60,000 nt of DNA, taken from the NCBI RefSeq assembly GCF_000003815.2, contig NC_049979.1:7918217-7978216 (forward strand), in the 5' to 3' direction. The notes under the pieces are model-generated. The model saw nothing but the letters and a program-made list of their open reading frames with translations, did not search any database and was not told where the DNA came from. The position numbers were made by a program, and so were the translations under genes. Within the stretch, counting starts at the first letter, position 1, and each line of letters opens with the position of its first letter. This document shows, piece by piece, positions 11,301-26,300 of this stretch. The DNA comes from Branchiostoma floridae (lineage: Eukaryota > Chordata > Leptocardii > Amphioxiformes > Branchiostomatidae).

Positions 11301-14300
11301 TTCAGAGGCACAATCAGAAGATCAAGGAGTCTCATCCCCCTACAGCTAAAACATACCTGCACTACCTAGTAGTCACACATAACGTTAGAACTGTCAAACT
11401 ATAATAATGATACTCATATTGTTTCAAACACATGTGCTTTCATCTCAATTTCATTCATATATAAGGACAAGGAATCTATTCAAATTAAGCAGTGACAAAC
11501 ATTTCAAAGTATAACTACCACAGACATAAAAGCCTTATGCAAATGTACCAGCATATCAAACTTATTACAGTATTACTACAATAGAAGTTAACCTAATACA
11601 CATATACCTACATTTTAAACTTGAAACAGGAGCATATGCTGGTAGTTTTGAAGCATACGCATGCACTACATTCCACACATTATTTGCAGCACTGGTGAAC
11701 TCAATGCACTGAAAGAATTTTTTTCAACTATCAGGCCTGATTAAGAGGGTAAAAAGATATCTCTGCTATTTATACATGTGAACCAGGTGAATCACCCTTG
11801 TCGAGCTTAACACATAAGTTTTGCAGACACACAGTACAGCATCAGCTGGTTAAATTATACTGAAAGTCTGTTGGCATCAATTACTACTCTGTTACTGAAA
11901 ATTCTGTACCAAAATTGCCTGCAACATTGCTCAAGCAATTATTACAGTTACTCAAATAACCTCCCCATGTGCCAACCTACCCTGATGTCATGCTGGTTCT
12001 GATACTGCTGGACCCCCCTCCCAACTTTCCCTCTGTGCTGACCTGCCTCCTGTGATGACCTGCCCTGATGCCGTACTGAACCCCCATCCTTCCCGACCTA
12101 CCCATGTCCTGACCTACCCTGATGTGCTGCTCCTCGGTTAGACAGTTGGGCTGGTTCAGGTACTGTTAGACACTCCCCCTGCGCTGCCCCCCCCCCCCCC
12201 TGAGCTGACACACCCTCTGAGCTGACAGCCCCCCTGACCTGACACTCCCCCTGAGGTGATACTCCGCTGACACCCCCCCTGAGCTGACACTCCCCCTGAG
12301 CTGACACACACCCTGAGCTGACACCCCCCCCTGAGCTGACACCCCCCCCTGAGCTGACACACACCCTGAGTTGACCCACACCCTGAGCCGACACCCCCCC
12401 CCTGAAGCTGACACTCCCCTGATTTGACACCCCCCCCTCTGTGCCGACCTACCCTGATGTCCTGCTCCACAGTTAGACAGTAGGGTTGGTTCTGGTATTG
12501 CTGGATCTCCCTCCCTCCCCAACCTACACCTATGAAGACCTACCCTGATGTCCTGCTCCACAGTTAGACAGTAGGGTTGGTTCTGGTATTGCTGGATCTC
12601 CCTCCCTCCCCAACCTACACCTATGAAGACCTACCCCGATGTCCTGCTCCACAGTTAGACAGTAGGGTTGGTTCTGGTATTGCTGGATCTCCCTCCCTCC
12701 CCAACCTACACCTATGAAGACCTACCCTGATGTCCTGCTCCACAGTTAGACAGTAGGGTTGGTTCTGGTATTGCTGGATCTCCCTCCCTCCCCAACCTAC
12801 ACCTATGAAGACCTACCCTGATGTCCTGCTCCACAGTTAGACAGTAGGGTTGGTTCTGGTATTGCTGGATCTCCCCTGTGATCTCAGCCACTTTTCTTCT
12901 CTTGCTGAAGTTGATGATCCCCTCAGGGTAGTTTGGGAGGAAGTCTGGGTTGCCTTCTTCCGTCTTAAGTATGTTAGTCAAGTACATGCCTGAGGAAGAA
13001 ATGTGGTGAAATCATAGTTAAACTTTGCCTATTTTTCACAAAGACATGTACAAGAAAATATCTTAATTGACTCTGTAATGTTATATCACTTTTATCCATG
13101 GGGTTACCTATATCCATTATCCTTACAAAAAGAGTATTTAGGGATATCAAGTAGATTGATGGTGGTTTCAAACTGCAGTATCATGAAAATATTGTGATTC
13201 GAAACCACTGCTTGTCAACTTGAAATCACTAAATACCTAAATGTTTTTAAAAGCAATAGATATAGAATACCCACAGTCAAAGGTGAAGTAACACTACCTC
13301 ATGATGTAAAAATAACACCACGTCCATCATATCATAGAACAGGGGCAATGGAAATGCGTTGACATACCCCCTATCATGGGAATAAGCGGGGTATTGTTGC
13401 AATAAAGGTAAAAAGAAGCATTCTTTAGCGTCTACTGTGTGAATAGGGGCTGCTGAAGAACTATGTGGGTGTGAAAAATTGCAGTTGCAAACTGTTCTAT
13501 TTCCTAACATAGGGAGGTGGTTGGTGAATATGTAATCATGTAGATTAGATTTAGGACACTCTCCAGCAAGTACACAGGCATGCGTAGGAGTAGTCTGGGG
13601 GAGAACTGTGGGCGGACTCTGATCCAATCAGCACACATACAGGACGGTCAAGGACGGTGCAGGAGAATATCAAAAGTGTAATTTGTAGTGACTTCCTCAT
13701 AAAGAGCTATTGCTCACCTTCTAAAGCACTCCACTTTTCAATTTGATATAGCCAGAGTATGGAGCAATTTGATTTGTATGTATGAAATAGGCAATCATGT
13801 ATGAGTTATCATAATACTAACTATATGGTGCTGGGTACATACTAATGTTTGTCTTCCAAGGGTGAAACTCGAATGTGACACAAACAAAGAAAACAACAAG
13901 TGACACAGCTCTTACAGTGGCATGGGATGGAACACAACAAACTCAATAAGACTGAAACAAGACCACTCATCATAATTGCGCAGGGTTCTAGTCAGCATCT
14001 GTCTTTCTAACGGAATTTTGCTGCTGGGGACGAACAAAAAAAATTTTGCCCATTCCGTCCTCGATCTGTGACGGACAAAAATCAGCATGTTAAGATATTG
14101 ATTGACCAAAGCTGAGTCTACCAGGAAAATTTACCCCTCAAAACAAAGAAAGTAGCATTTCAGAGGGTCTAGATTTTCATGGTGAGCATGCCCCAGATCC
14201 CTTTGGACTGCCGCGCCTTTGACAGGATTTCCATCTAAAATTCAGGGGACGGAAAAAATTTCGGGCCGGCTAGAACACTGCTGTGCAGTAATAGAGATTG

Positions 14301-17300
14301 TATTTTCTAAATGTGACTACCTACCAAAAAAAGGCACACATGGTGGGTTGATGGAGCGAAGCTTCTCCGTGTACTTCTTGTAGTGATCAGCATTTAACTC
14401 CTTGGCAGCATCCAAGGCAGCCAGCTTCCTCTCAGACACTTGCTGTAAGGTGATTATGGAGGGTAAGAATTGTGTACATGACTGATCTGAGAAAAATTGC
14501 CTTATTGACTGTAAATTTGTACATTTGCCAGTAAATAATCACAGCCTGTTACAACTGTACCCAAAATACTCCATGAAGAATGATTATGGATATAATGATG
14601 AACTTTTGTGTTAGACTAGATTTGTGATACTTTTATATGTATATATCTTGACTTGTTGTGACCTGTACTTAGCTCGGTTGGGCAAAACTGTACAGTAAAG
14701 GTCTTCATTCATTCATTCATTTACCTAGTCCTCTTTACTAGCATCCCCAACATGCACACATACAAACGTTGCCAGATACATGAATGAGTAGTACAGATAG
14801 TCTCACCTTAAAGGTGTGTTCCAGCCTGTGTACAGCAGCTGATTCAAGGGCGCTCACAATCTCCAGGACTCCGTTAAAATTGTTCAGCTCCTGGAACACC
14901 TTTGTTTACAGCAGAACAAAACAGGGGGTTATTTTTTGCCCAAAATGTCATCCTCGTTCAGCTTTCTTTGAGAGTTAAGCTTTCTGCATTTACTACAGAT
15001 TCTTTTTATATTTGGTGGATGTTACATACATGTATACATGTGACTATGACAAGTAATAATCTAAATTACCTTGTTGCGTCATACTACAACTAAGTAAGGA
15101 CGTGATGTGCCGCGAGGCACTTTGTCCTGTATTACGAAGAAGAAGAAGCAAGTAACACCTAGTATACTACATAGTTGAGATAGTACAGACATACAGTCAA
15201 ACCTGTCTATAGCGGCCACTCAAGGGACTGGTCGAAATTGGCCACTATAGAGAGGTGGCCACTATAGAGAATATGCTAATTAATTGACCACAAGCAATAA
15301 GTTACACATGGTTTTAGTACCCACTGATTTATATTCACATAATACAGTACTGTACATATACTGCGATGATTTTTACACTATATGTATTAAGAAAACAAAA
15401 GCTATAAAAATTTTAAATGTTCTACAGTTAATATTGTGTGAAGAGACCGGTATCGTCATATTTCTTTGATCTTTCGTCTTGTATCCTTTGATACTTCGCC
15501 GTCCGTGTGTTCCCGCTCGCGTTCACACGTCAGATTCACCCATTATGCTAATGTGGTACTCACAAGAAAAGTCTCGTCATTTTAGACTTATCTCTTAATA
15601 AATGTAAGAGTAAAATGCACCATAGTCTGAAGTTCATATCATTTTGTCTTTGTAACAATTTATTTAGAAAGTTTTTGTGATGTAAATTAACCTAAGCGAT
15701 AGTGTATTAGAACGTAACTTTAACACAATTTACCTCCGTAATATTGGTGTCGTCTATTAACCTTATATGACCTCGTTTGTCAGCGGGTATGGGTAGCGCC
15801 AGTTTACGAAGTTTTGTTTTGAAAATAAATCACAGAGGTTTTAAATCCGGCGTAGGGTGACGATACGGCCGCTGCATATGGCCGAACGCGTGCCGAAACA
15901 TAGACCAGCGGTCCGCGTGGCCGTAATCGGCAGTGTTTTTGTATCTGCGGGACCGGAAATCGTGTGGCCGTGGCCGCGTTGGACAGGTGGCCGCTAAGCC
16001 TATCTCTTAATCATTACGAATCCAAGGGACCGACAAAAAGTGGCCACTATGGGCAGGTGGTCGCTATGCAAAGGTGGCCGCTAATACAGGTTTGACTGTA
16101 GTTGTTTTCAAACAAATGTCCATGAAAATATTGAAGGATACACAAGAAAATACAGAAGAAAACAGAGGGCATTATACACTAGATTAACCTGAAGAACAAT
16201 GGCAGAGGTATAGACGAAAAAATATCATGCCACCATGCTAAAAAGACGTATAAGGGTTTGCAAGATGGAAAGCAAACTTACCATAAGGATTTCTATAACT
16301 CTGGACAGCATGGCCACCCTTTCATCAATGTTGCGAGCTTCCACGATGCACCTCTCCATCCATCTAGTTAACTGGTTTCAGAACGTAAAGAATAACTAAA
16401 TGTCAATCCTGGATAATTCATCTAGTGACGTTGAGCTGTAACTAACATTGGCATACATGTAAGTTTCACTACATCACAATTGGTTACGCCCCTTAGCGAG
16501 CAACGGGCTACATTTCAACATTTCTTGGTTACAAATAAAAACTTCATTTTCAAATTCAATCATTCTTTGCTTTCTTCATCTTATGAAAACTAAAATGAGG
16601 AATATTGAAAACTGTAAATGTCTTTAAGTTTGTGGTTATTTAATTTTGTGGTAGAGAGAAAATGTATCGGCAAAGTGGTTTTAAGGTCAAAGTTAAAATG
16701 ATGGTGAGCAGGCAGATGACAGCCCAAGTATTTTTTCAGAGGTTTGAAGTTGTCAGTGAAGAGGACACCTCCAAAACCGTCAACATTAAACTACCACAAA
16801 ATTTCAACGTTTACAGTAAGACTTAAAATGTCTGAGAAATGTTGGTTGCTTACACAGGTGGAGTGATGGATCATCTTGAGTAAGTTGGGTGACGTCTTGT
16901 GCTTGTCTTTCTTGGTCCAGACACTTCCTACCAACTCGGACGGCTTCACAGCTCTGAGGAAGGACATGTTAAGAAATGAACTTGAGCCTTACATGTCCTA
17001 AGCACAAGTATCTTAAGCTGCAGTGAGTATATACATGTACTAAGTTGTCTGACCAGGGCTATGCCATTTGGCCAAGTGTACATACAATAGGCTTACCGTT
17101 TTAGCAAAAATTCTGCAACAGAAGCCGACAAAACTGATATTTAAAATGTAACATTTTGACCACTTACCTGTACAAATCAAACTCAAGTAACGTCAACTGT
17201 CTGGCAATTTCTATTGGATGGAGCTGCAAAAAACAGCAAAAATATTTTTGTTGAAATTGTGAAAATATGACAATAAAGGAGAAATATCTGTTGATGAAAA

Positions 17301-20300
17301 TGGTAAGTTATGCTAATTTTGAGATATTGTCATCAGCATGACTTGGATCATTGAGACAAACTGTATGTCAGATTGTCTTGAGATCAATGTTTGCAAGCAG
17401 TCTTTCAGTGGAAATCAACAAACAGATGTGGCCTTCTCCTAGTACATTGAGAGTACACACAGATTCAACGTATTCTCCTAAAAACACATCCAGCAAATCT
17501 CAAGCACAAGGCACCAAGAGTTTAATACCAAGAGAGACAATTACTCAAATACAAACCATGTGTTACTCAGCACCAAGATACCACGTCAAGCGTATTATTA
17601 AGATTAGACGTACAACAAAGACAACAACAACAAGCAGTCTTATTCTGTGGTCTTACTGATACAAACAGTCAATCTTGATTCCAAGCTTGCCAAATATATG
17701 TGTGCACCATGGCTACACTATGATGCACATATTGAGCCACAGGATATAAACAAGTACTTACAGTGAGTAGCTCAAACTGGTCGGGTGTCCTTGCTATATA
17801 CCATTCTATGGAGGGCGGGGTTCTTTCAAAAGTAATTTCCCTGGGTACATTTTCACATGATGTCTGCAAAGAAAAAAATATATATTATTCACAGCAAAAG
17901 GAGGGAGAAAGGAATATACTCCTAGCTAATGTAGTCCCTTTTATTATTGTACAGACGGAAAAGCAACTCTAGATCTCCAATTTGCCACCTGATGACCTAC
18001 ATGTAATTCGACATTATGAGATTAAAATAATAACCCTCAATACACAAATTGCTTTATAGTAATTGATACAAAGCATAATTTAGCAATTACATGCAATAGA
18101 GCTGATTCAATGCTCCGACTTTCGTTCTCTCTCTCTTGACTTCTTGGATGAACTGCTATACTCTAAAATTCTGGTCCTTGTAATTAATACATCCTATATA
18201 ATAGTGGAAAGATTGGAAAGAAGAGTTGGGTTGTCTATAACTCACCTTAAAGAAACTGATATGTGCTTATCTGGAAATGACCCAATATATAAAATGTATG
18301 ATAAGAAATACTAGAGGATGAATTTCTTTTAACACCCCCAAGATTATGATAAGGCCACACCAAATTTATGTGTTGCTTTTCGGATTTTTTCAGAAAAAAA
18401 TTGGACTGACAGGTAAAAAAATGAAACATTTTTTTTCAAAAGGTCTACAATGAATCCCTTCCTTTGATTTTTGCTAATGTTCTGAATGAAAGACATTGTT
18501 TTCAGACTGAAATTATGTGTATGTGGCTCTGAATGGTAACATTTGATAGCAAAACCTGTATCATTTTTTTCGGATTAATTTTTTTATTTTTTTTCAAATG
18601 GACAGTCAAATCTGATAAGCAACAAATAAAATTGGTGTGGCCTAACAGACAGAGATAGACAGCACCCACCTGTCGCAGAACTATCTTAGTGATGGAGTCC
18701 ACCCATTTCCTCATGGTCTTGCCCTTGACTCCCTCGATGAACTCCATCAGTTTGTCCAACAGCTCTTTGTCCCGCTCAAAGTCGTAGAAGTGGTGGTCTA
18801 CCCAGTGGCGGAACACGTTCAGAACCCTGGAGAGAACACATATATTTCATGTTCATGTTCATTTATTGGCAATGAAAACAATGCATGGCAAGTGGCAGCC
18901 AGGCAGCAGCAAGGCTGGTAGCGGCTACCACTGATACATACAACATCATACAAATTATTGCAATGTACAAGCCCTACAACGAAATATCAATATATACAAT
19001 AGCAGTACATCATACAATAACAGTAAATTATACAATAAACAAATTACATCATCATCATCATCAACATAAATATAATCAATAATTGAGAAAAGATCGAACG
19101 GTTGGAAAGTCTGTAAGGTTTAGAATTTTTACACGTCAGTGATTCGAAAAAAGGTGGTTTCTGCATTTGGCCTTGAAGATTCTGACGGTGGTGGACTCTG
19201 TGACTTCACTGGGTAGAAAGTTCCACAGACGTGCGAACATAAAAGACACACCAGGCAGCTGCATCACTTTTTACTGTTGCAGGAAAAGTGTGCCCGAGGG
19301 ACTACACAGATTTATAACCAAGGCTTAATGGGATATCTACCTTACAGTTGTTATCATGCAGGGCTCGAAATACCACCTGCATATGCAGGTTAGTGCAGGT
19401 AAAATTGGAGCTGTGCATTTCTGGTGTCTACCTGCACCTAACCTGCACTGGTCCATGTACTGGGTGTTATACGTAAATGTCCTGTGATGTAGGTGTATAT
19501 AGATTGTTGTCAGCTGCATTGACTGTTACCCCCTATTAGGTATAAAAGACAACATAGCAATGGTTCCTGAACAATTTTAGTATGATCCATACTTCTTAAA
19601 TTCAGAGTGGTGCAGGTAAAATTTGTCAGGTGCATGTAATTTTCAATGTTACATGCACCAGTGCAGGTATGCAGAAAAAAGAATTTCGAGCCCTATCATG
19701 CATACAGCATATAAAAGTGAAGGTGCAACAAAATAAATATCCTCCACAAACGATTCCAAATACCACACAGGAAAGCTGCTTTGGTAATTGACTCCATTTC
19801 TGCATACAGAACAGGCATACCATAGCTTCAAGGTAATGAAATTATTCCGTTTGAACAATTCCTGCTCATAAAAGTAATCTTGGATTGCTTTCACAGAGAT
19901 GAGTTGTGCTTTTTAGGATTGAATAAAAGAGACTTTTACCTCTGTTAACACTCAATACCATAATACTGCTATTTTTACTGCAATTTCTCAAGAGATACTA
20001 ATTTGACAAATGATCAATGCATCATTTTTCCCAGTTACATGTTGCTGTTACTGCTTACCCGTGCCACTTCTTTTGTTTACCTTTTTGTCTCTCTTGTCCT
20101 GATAAAAACCTAATATTGCTATCGTAACACACTGCGGCATTGTGCGGAGAATGGGCGTGTGGATGGGATGGGGTTCCATAATACCGCCAGAAAGAAACAC
20201 AGCACAAATGACTGGTGCTATGTACCTTTATACATCCTCTGTTGTTCCTTTCTTTCCTGTTAGTAATTCATTGCTTATTCATTTGGCAGCATTATGATTA

Positions 20301-23300
20301 GTAGCAGTATTATGGCAATGGGTGTTAGGGTTGAAACAGATTACATTGAGAAGTTGAGACACTATTCACTATTCAGAATCACTAATCTATGTATGGGGTC
20401 ATAGGTCAGGTCACCAGGTTACCCAATGACCTGTAACAGTTCAAGCCAATCTGAGGCTAGTGTAAGGTCTTGATGCGGACTGCCCAGGAAAGCTGGCAGG
20501 AAGGTTTTGCGTGCTGTCAAATGTACTGGAAGGGTAATAAGGATAATAGCTGGGTACAACAGTCTCCCTCTATCTTTGTCTCATCAGGGGTCCCTATTTA
20601 AATTACTGTAAAAGCAGAGACTTTTTCGGTGGTTTAATGTTTACGGCTTTTGCGGTGGCCGCTTTACCGCGAACTTAAAACCACTGCAAACATTTTTCCA
20701 TGGCAGTAAAAGACTACAGTGCATGGTGCTACCACGAACTTAAAACCACCGGGAAAAGCCCTTTTTCACGCTACCGCAAAATCAAATCCTTGCAAACATA
20801 AATGCATTTACAGTACCCTCTCATCTCTGTTGCTTTGACAGGGGAATCTTCTGATGAAGACCAATGGCCTAGCACTTTATGTGAAAGGCTTTAAGCTGAA
20901 GCTTACATTTAACGATCTTGAACAGAACATTTCTCTTTGCTGTGGAAATTTTGCAAACCATGAATTTGAGAACATTGTAACTTTTGAAACCATTATAGTG
21001 CTACCGACTGCTTCTTTCTGCTGTGAAAGTGTACAAGAGAAGGGCAAACAGCTAGATTCAAACTGGTTCTATAAGCACAACTTTAAGACTTTTGATGGAC
21101 ATTTTCAATCCATCATTTTGAGCTTTGACTTCAGTTTTACTTTTATATTCATGTTTTAAGTTTCTTTTCTATGAATTCTTGAATCTTGTAAACCCTAGGA
21201 TTGGTCTTCCTTTCATGAGAAGTTTTTTTTTTAAAGCCAGGGACCATTAAGTTGTCTTAAGCTGCCTTTGTTTGCCTGTGGATAGCTCAGCTGGTGGGTG
21301 TAGTGTTCCTTTGATGGAGCTATTGTGCTGAGCACTTAAAGTCACGAACTTGGCAACCAGAGATACACATTGTAGGCAGACATTTAAATCACAAACCAGA
21401 AATCCCTTCCATTTCCCTTGACTTTTTCATTCTCTTTTGCTGGGGATGCCTGAAATGCCGTGGTCAAATCCTCAAAATTTGAGGATTTGACCGCGACATT
21501 TCAGGCATCAGCAGGAACAGAACTTGTGCTGGCTCAGGATTTCCAGCACAAGTTCTGACCTTAACACACTAATGTTACGGCCTTACTCAGAGCATTTTAC
21601 GCGACTCTTGGTAATGCTGATTCTGTAGGGGGATGTAGGAACTGGAGAAAGTGCCTTAAAGTTTCTCTTTGACATGTAGCCACTCAAATGTAGCTTTGCT
21701 CTGTTTTCTCCCTTGTGACAATCATGTCTACTGTCTTAATGGACGAAGGATATAATGTGTATAGGTCTGGACTACACTTTTCCAAATTGATGGGTACCAC
21801 AACACGTGTGCATTGCATAGAATCTATACATTCAATTATTTCTTTTTATGATAGATTTCTTGTGTAATTGGTGCAAGTATATCAGACAGGTAAGTTATAA
21901 TAAGCTTTTTCAACATGTGCATGAATGAAACTGTCTGTTTGCTGACCTGAGTTGCACAGGTTGAGCATACTCTTTCCGAAACCTCTTCAGGTCCTCTCGG
22001 ACAACCACTTCTCCTCTGTCGATAGCAGCCTGGTCTTCTGGGGTGGGAGGGGGGTCGGGGATCTCAAATCTTTCTATAAGGAGGTCTAGCAGCTCACATG
22101 GCTTGCTTATGGACCGGTATGTCGTCAGGAACGTTCTGACAAAGGTAGGATCTGAAGAATCAAAGAGACAGAGGATAAACATTCACAGGCAGGAACGAAG
22201 TACTCTGAATTACATGTGTCTATCACTTCCTACATTCCACATAACAGGTACTTCAAAACTGTGGCACTTATACATATTCTTTTACCATATGCTGTGTGCT
22301 ACTCTTCTATTTCCACTCAATTGATTCTGCCCATATGAACTGTCTCCGGGTTAAGTTTTTGGACATTTTGGATATGGCGTGTGGTACAGTACACAGGACA
22401 CAGGCCTGTTTCTAGCTTTAGTAACTCACCTGCATACATGTGATATGTGAGTCTTTCTATGAGCTTGATGAGTGAGCCGCCCTTGATGACAGGGACCCCC
22501 ACCAGGGACTGCTGATTGTCCTCAAACACAATGTTGTCTGGCCGGTCTTCCATGGCAAACCTGCAACAACACATTACACAGATGTCTATACACATACTTG
22601 TAGGTGCAATTACAACCATAATAACCTTTAGGAAATCAGTCATAAAAGATAAACATGAGGATCTGAGGTTTGTTTCTGTGACTTTCAACTAGACAGTCCT
22701 GAAGGTTCCTTAGCGTAACAAAAGAACATGTTTAAGAAATATGCCTTATATAAAGGTGTCTATACAACGGTCATCATAGAATTCAAGAAATGTGCCATTT
22801 ACAACACCACAAGACTTGCCAAAGCTTTACTTTACAACATGCTTTCCTCTGCCACCATAGTGATATCTGTAACTAAATAATGCCCACCTGTACTGAGACT
22901 CGTCTGGTAATCTTAAGGGTTGTTTCTTTTCTTCCTCCAGGAGTATGCTGTCCAACATTCTCTCCAGCGTACTGTACATAGAGAGGGACAAACGCATGTC
23001 ACAAGCTGAGTTCTATGGTAAAACATTGGTGTAGATATGCTCCATGACAGGCTCAAATAACGTGTACAGATTGGGAACTGAACAGCAACCCACCACAAAA
23101 CACAGAAAAAGGAAAGCATCACAAAGCAGAAAGAAAAGAAGAACAGAACACAGAGACAGATGAGGAGAGATGTAAGTCACCTTAAATGACGAGGCTGCTG
23201 TAGCAAAGATATTGGAACAGCCATGCATCCATCAATTTTGCCTTCAAGTTAACACAAAAGCTATGGGATATGAAAGCTTCTAGCAAAATCATTTCCACCA

Positions 23301-26300
23301 TATCTTCATCCACAATACTTAAAAAAAATGAAAGACTTAATCCATTGAAACATTCACAGTAATCCAGCTGCATCATTTCTCATTATACTAGTTGAATGTA
23401 CGTATGCTAGTCAATTCACATCTTCATCTTGAAAATTTGAACAGGAACCCAAGCAGGTTTCCTTAAGAAGTTTGCAAATGGCTGCAACATTAAGGTGGTA
23501 TGGAGAGGAACATTAGGAGTACCTGTATGGTGCACTGTCACACAGGAGACACACACAGGTGTACAGTGAGAAAAGCACCATGGTCATATCAGAGGAACAG
23601 GGAACGAGGTAACACATGGGGTGGGGTGAGGTGAGGATATCAGCAGAGATAAATTACAAGTCAATAGTAGAAAACAGAAGAAAACAGGAACAGAGGAGTG
23701 AATTAAAACAGAGAAATGATGAAGCAGAGTATGCAAGAAAAAGGACAGCAACTTGGTACAAGAAAATACCAGTTCATATTACAAATTGGCTGATAGCAGC
23801 TTTGCCTTCCTCTTTGTTCTGATTTTACTCACCTTCTACAGTGCAGAGTGATGAGTGCAGCCATCCAGTTGTTCTTCTCATCCTCATTTTTGGCAAAGAA
23901 GATTGTGTTTGGCTGGTCTCTGGCCACAATCTCAAAGGCATGTTTTAGTTCTGATTAAAAAGAAAGAGACATAAATCATAAATACACACTTTGTATACGT
24001 GAACTTTTACAACATACAGTAAGCAAATACAATGTACAATGTAATTGAACATAATTTGCCTGATTTCCTTCAACAGATGCATGGTTGTGTAAGATTTAAA
24101 CACAACTTTTAAAAACATTTTGCCTAAAAAGAGCCATAGAACAGGTAAAAAAGTGACTAGAGAGCATTGCATACTTCCAGGGAAGACTGAAACCAGTTTA
24201 AAAGCCAAGTGAGAAGAGTTTTTGCTTTGTATTTGGTAGGTCATGAGTTTGATCCCCAGTTGAGCTTCCATACTGTTTAGCACTCAGCATATGGGAAAGA
24301 GTATGGCTATGGTTATTGCACAAAAGTTGCATGTGTGGCTCAGGACTAAAGAAACAGAGATGGACACTGCCCTATGCACCATCTTCTGTAGAGAGGACTT
24401 TTGATAAATAGCTTAAGTAGATGATAAGTCTCAATGCTGACAAGACAGTGACCCACCATCGCTGTCCTCCTTGTCATTGATGACTATTTTCCTCATGAAG
24501 AAGGTCTCCTTTAACCGGTACTCCGTGGCGTTGCCCGTGACAGAACGGCGCTGGTTCGGCTTGCACGCCAGAATCAGGCCGTCGAACAGGAACACATGTC
24601 TGTCTGTCGTCCTGTTCTTGCTAAACATTCCTAGTTGTCCATCTATAAATGAGGGATAGTTAGCACATCATCTACATGTATTAATAGATGTAAGACATTG
24701 GCCATGTGGTCATGGTATAGGTGGTAACATGATTCTCACATATCACAATTCTCTAAACTTGCTACTCCTATTGAATTTAGATCAGTATTGTCTGAAAAGG
24801 ACTACTTTGAATTCATATATGACATTGTGACTACCATAATGACTGTGCCAATTTTGTCAGATGTACTGCTGACTCAATGATTCTGTAAATCTTTTGTTAA
24901 TTATTTGGTCGGCCCAAGGGTAAGAGACAAAGTACTTCAACAGTTTTACCAGCTCTAGCATACTGTCTATCTGAGACAGTTGTTACACATGTCCATAGTC
25001 ACATTTTTCTACAGCAGACACAGAATGGGAAACTCTCTCATTTTCTCACCCATGATGAACTCATTGCAGCTTTGCCCTATGTCTTTGCCCTCCCACCCAT
25101 CAATGCTCTTCTGAATCTCATTCAGTTTGGCTAGTGACGATCTATTCCCCGGCCTTCTCTGGAATCTGATGGAGTAGTCCCTGAAAATACAGCATCAAGT
25201 CAAGTTTTCATCCACATAAGATATGACAATCAAGGTCAACAAGAAATCTGTTAATCTTTTAGTCAATCTCAAAACACAAAGCCATGGTAAATAAAATCTT
25301 TTCATGTATGTTCTATGCTTTGAATGCAATGATCATATATTCAAACGAAAAAAATGCTAATAGGATAATATTGTTCAGGTAAAATGTCTTGTTACCTGAT
25401 ACCTGGGCATGGATCTTAATGTCATTAGCTGTTAAGGTTAATCAGTACGAGACACGGTACCAGCAATTGTTGACAGAGACCCTGTAGTTGTATTACTTTC
25501 AATCTGAATCAAAAAATCAAATCAATCATATCAAAAATCCAAAAAGTAGACACTGGAACTCCACACTTACCCTGGTTTTCTTTTTGGCAACTTCCCTTCA
25601 CATATTCTTTCTAGTTGCAGCTGAAGTGGTCTGAGTGTACCGTGTGCCTGGTGAAAACAGAACATAAAAAAAACACATTACTTTAAAAAATACAAAAGCC
25701 CATACACAGTCATAAAGTGATACAGTGATAAAAATGATGGTGCTTCTAGCATGTGGTATCAAAATTTTCATCCAGAATTGTTATATAATGGTACCACCAA
25801 AAACAGTGACAAGCATTCTTTCACGTGGCATCCCATGGCAAATGTCGGATGTTAGTCTATAAAGTACAGGTTTACATGATGCAGATATCAGTCTTAAACC
25901 ACCGGTCACACTGTGGAGTAGCTTCGGCTGAACCTGTTGATCAACAAGAGGTCACCAAATCTCACCAGAGACACAAGCACATTTTCACCTGAAAACTACC
26001 CCATGGCATTGGACCGGGGTCTGGAACCTGCCCATCAGCCGATTTCTAAAAACTGCACAATGACAGAAAGAACACCAAGCATTTTACTGCCGAAAATGTT
26101 ATTTGAAGCTCGTCAGACAATTGTTTCTCGTGCTGCGTGACAGGGGTTTGAGGACATGAACAACATAGTGCAGGACAGTACATACCTGTTCCAGGCTTTC
26201 TTTATCCTCCTCGTCTGGACAGGTCTTCAATAGTAGCTATAGAACACAAAACAGACTGGTCAGTAGGTGTGGGAAGTTCCGGTATCACAAACATTACATC

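Larger units (their letters stand above)
18827..21946. other. SOS intron 18, rich in mobile-element remnants
   Basis: A 3.1-kb intron with no supported exon. It holds the hAT-like element at 19360-19694, the MITE at 20604-20814, a tRNA-like A-box fragment near 21283 and the two adjacent hairpins at 21445-21557. The 101-codon plus frame at 20854-21159 has no motif or splice support. Confidence 0.6.

Noticed and set aside
12098-12561. Three overlapping minus-strand glycine/serine/glutamine-rich frames
   Set aside because: They are read-through of short tandem repeats with no splice sites leading in; the similar sequence in different frames shows repeat origin, not coding.
12446-12874. Possible CRISPR-like array (regular 91-base period)
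   Set aside because: Units are contiguous with no unique spacers, and the repeated part is an animal exon end. No cas genes; the DNA is eukaryotic.
20854-21159. A 101-codon plus-strand frame in SOS intron 18
   Set aside because: AT-rich, phenylalanine-rich translation with no splice signals or recognisable domain; likely chance or a repeat.
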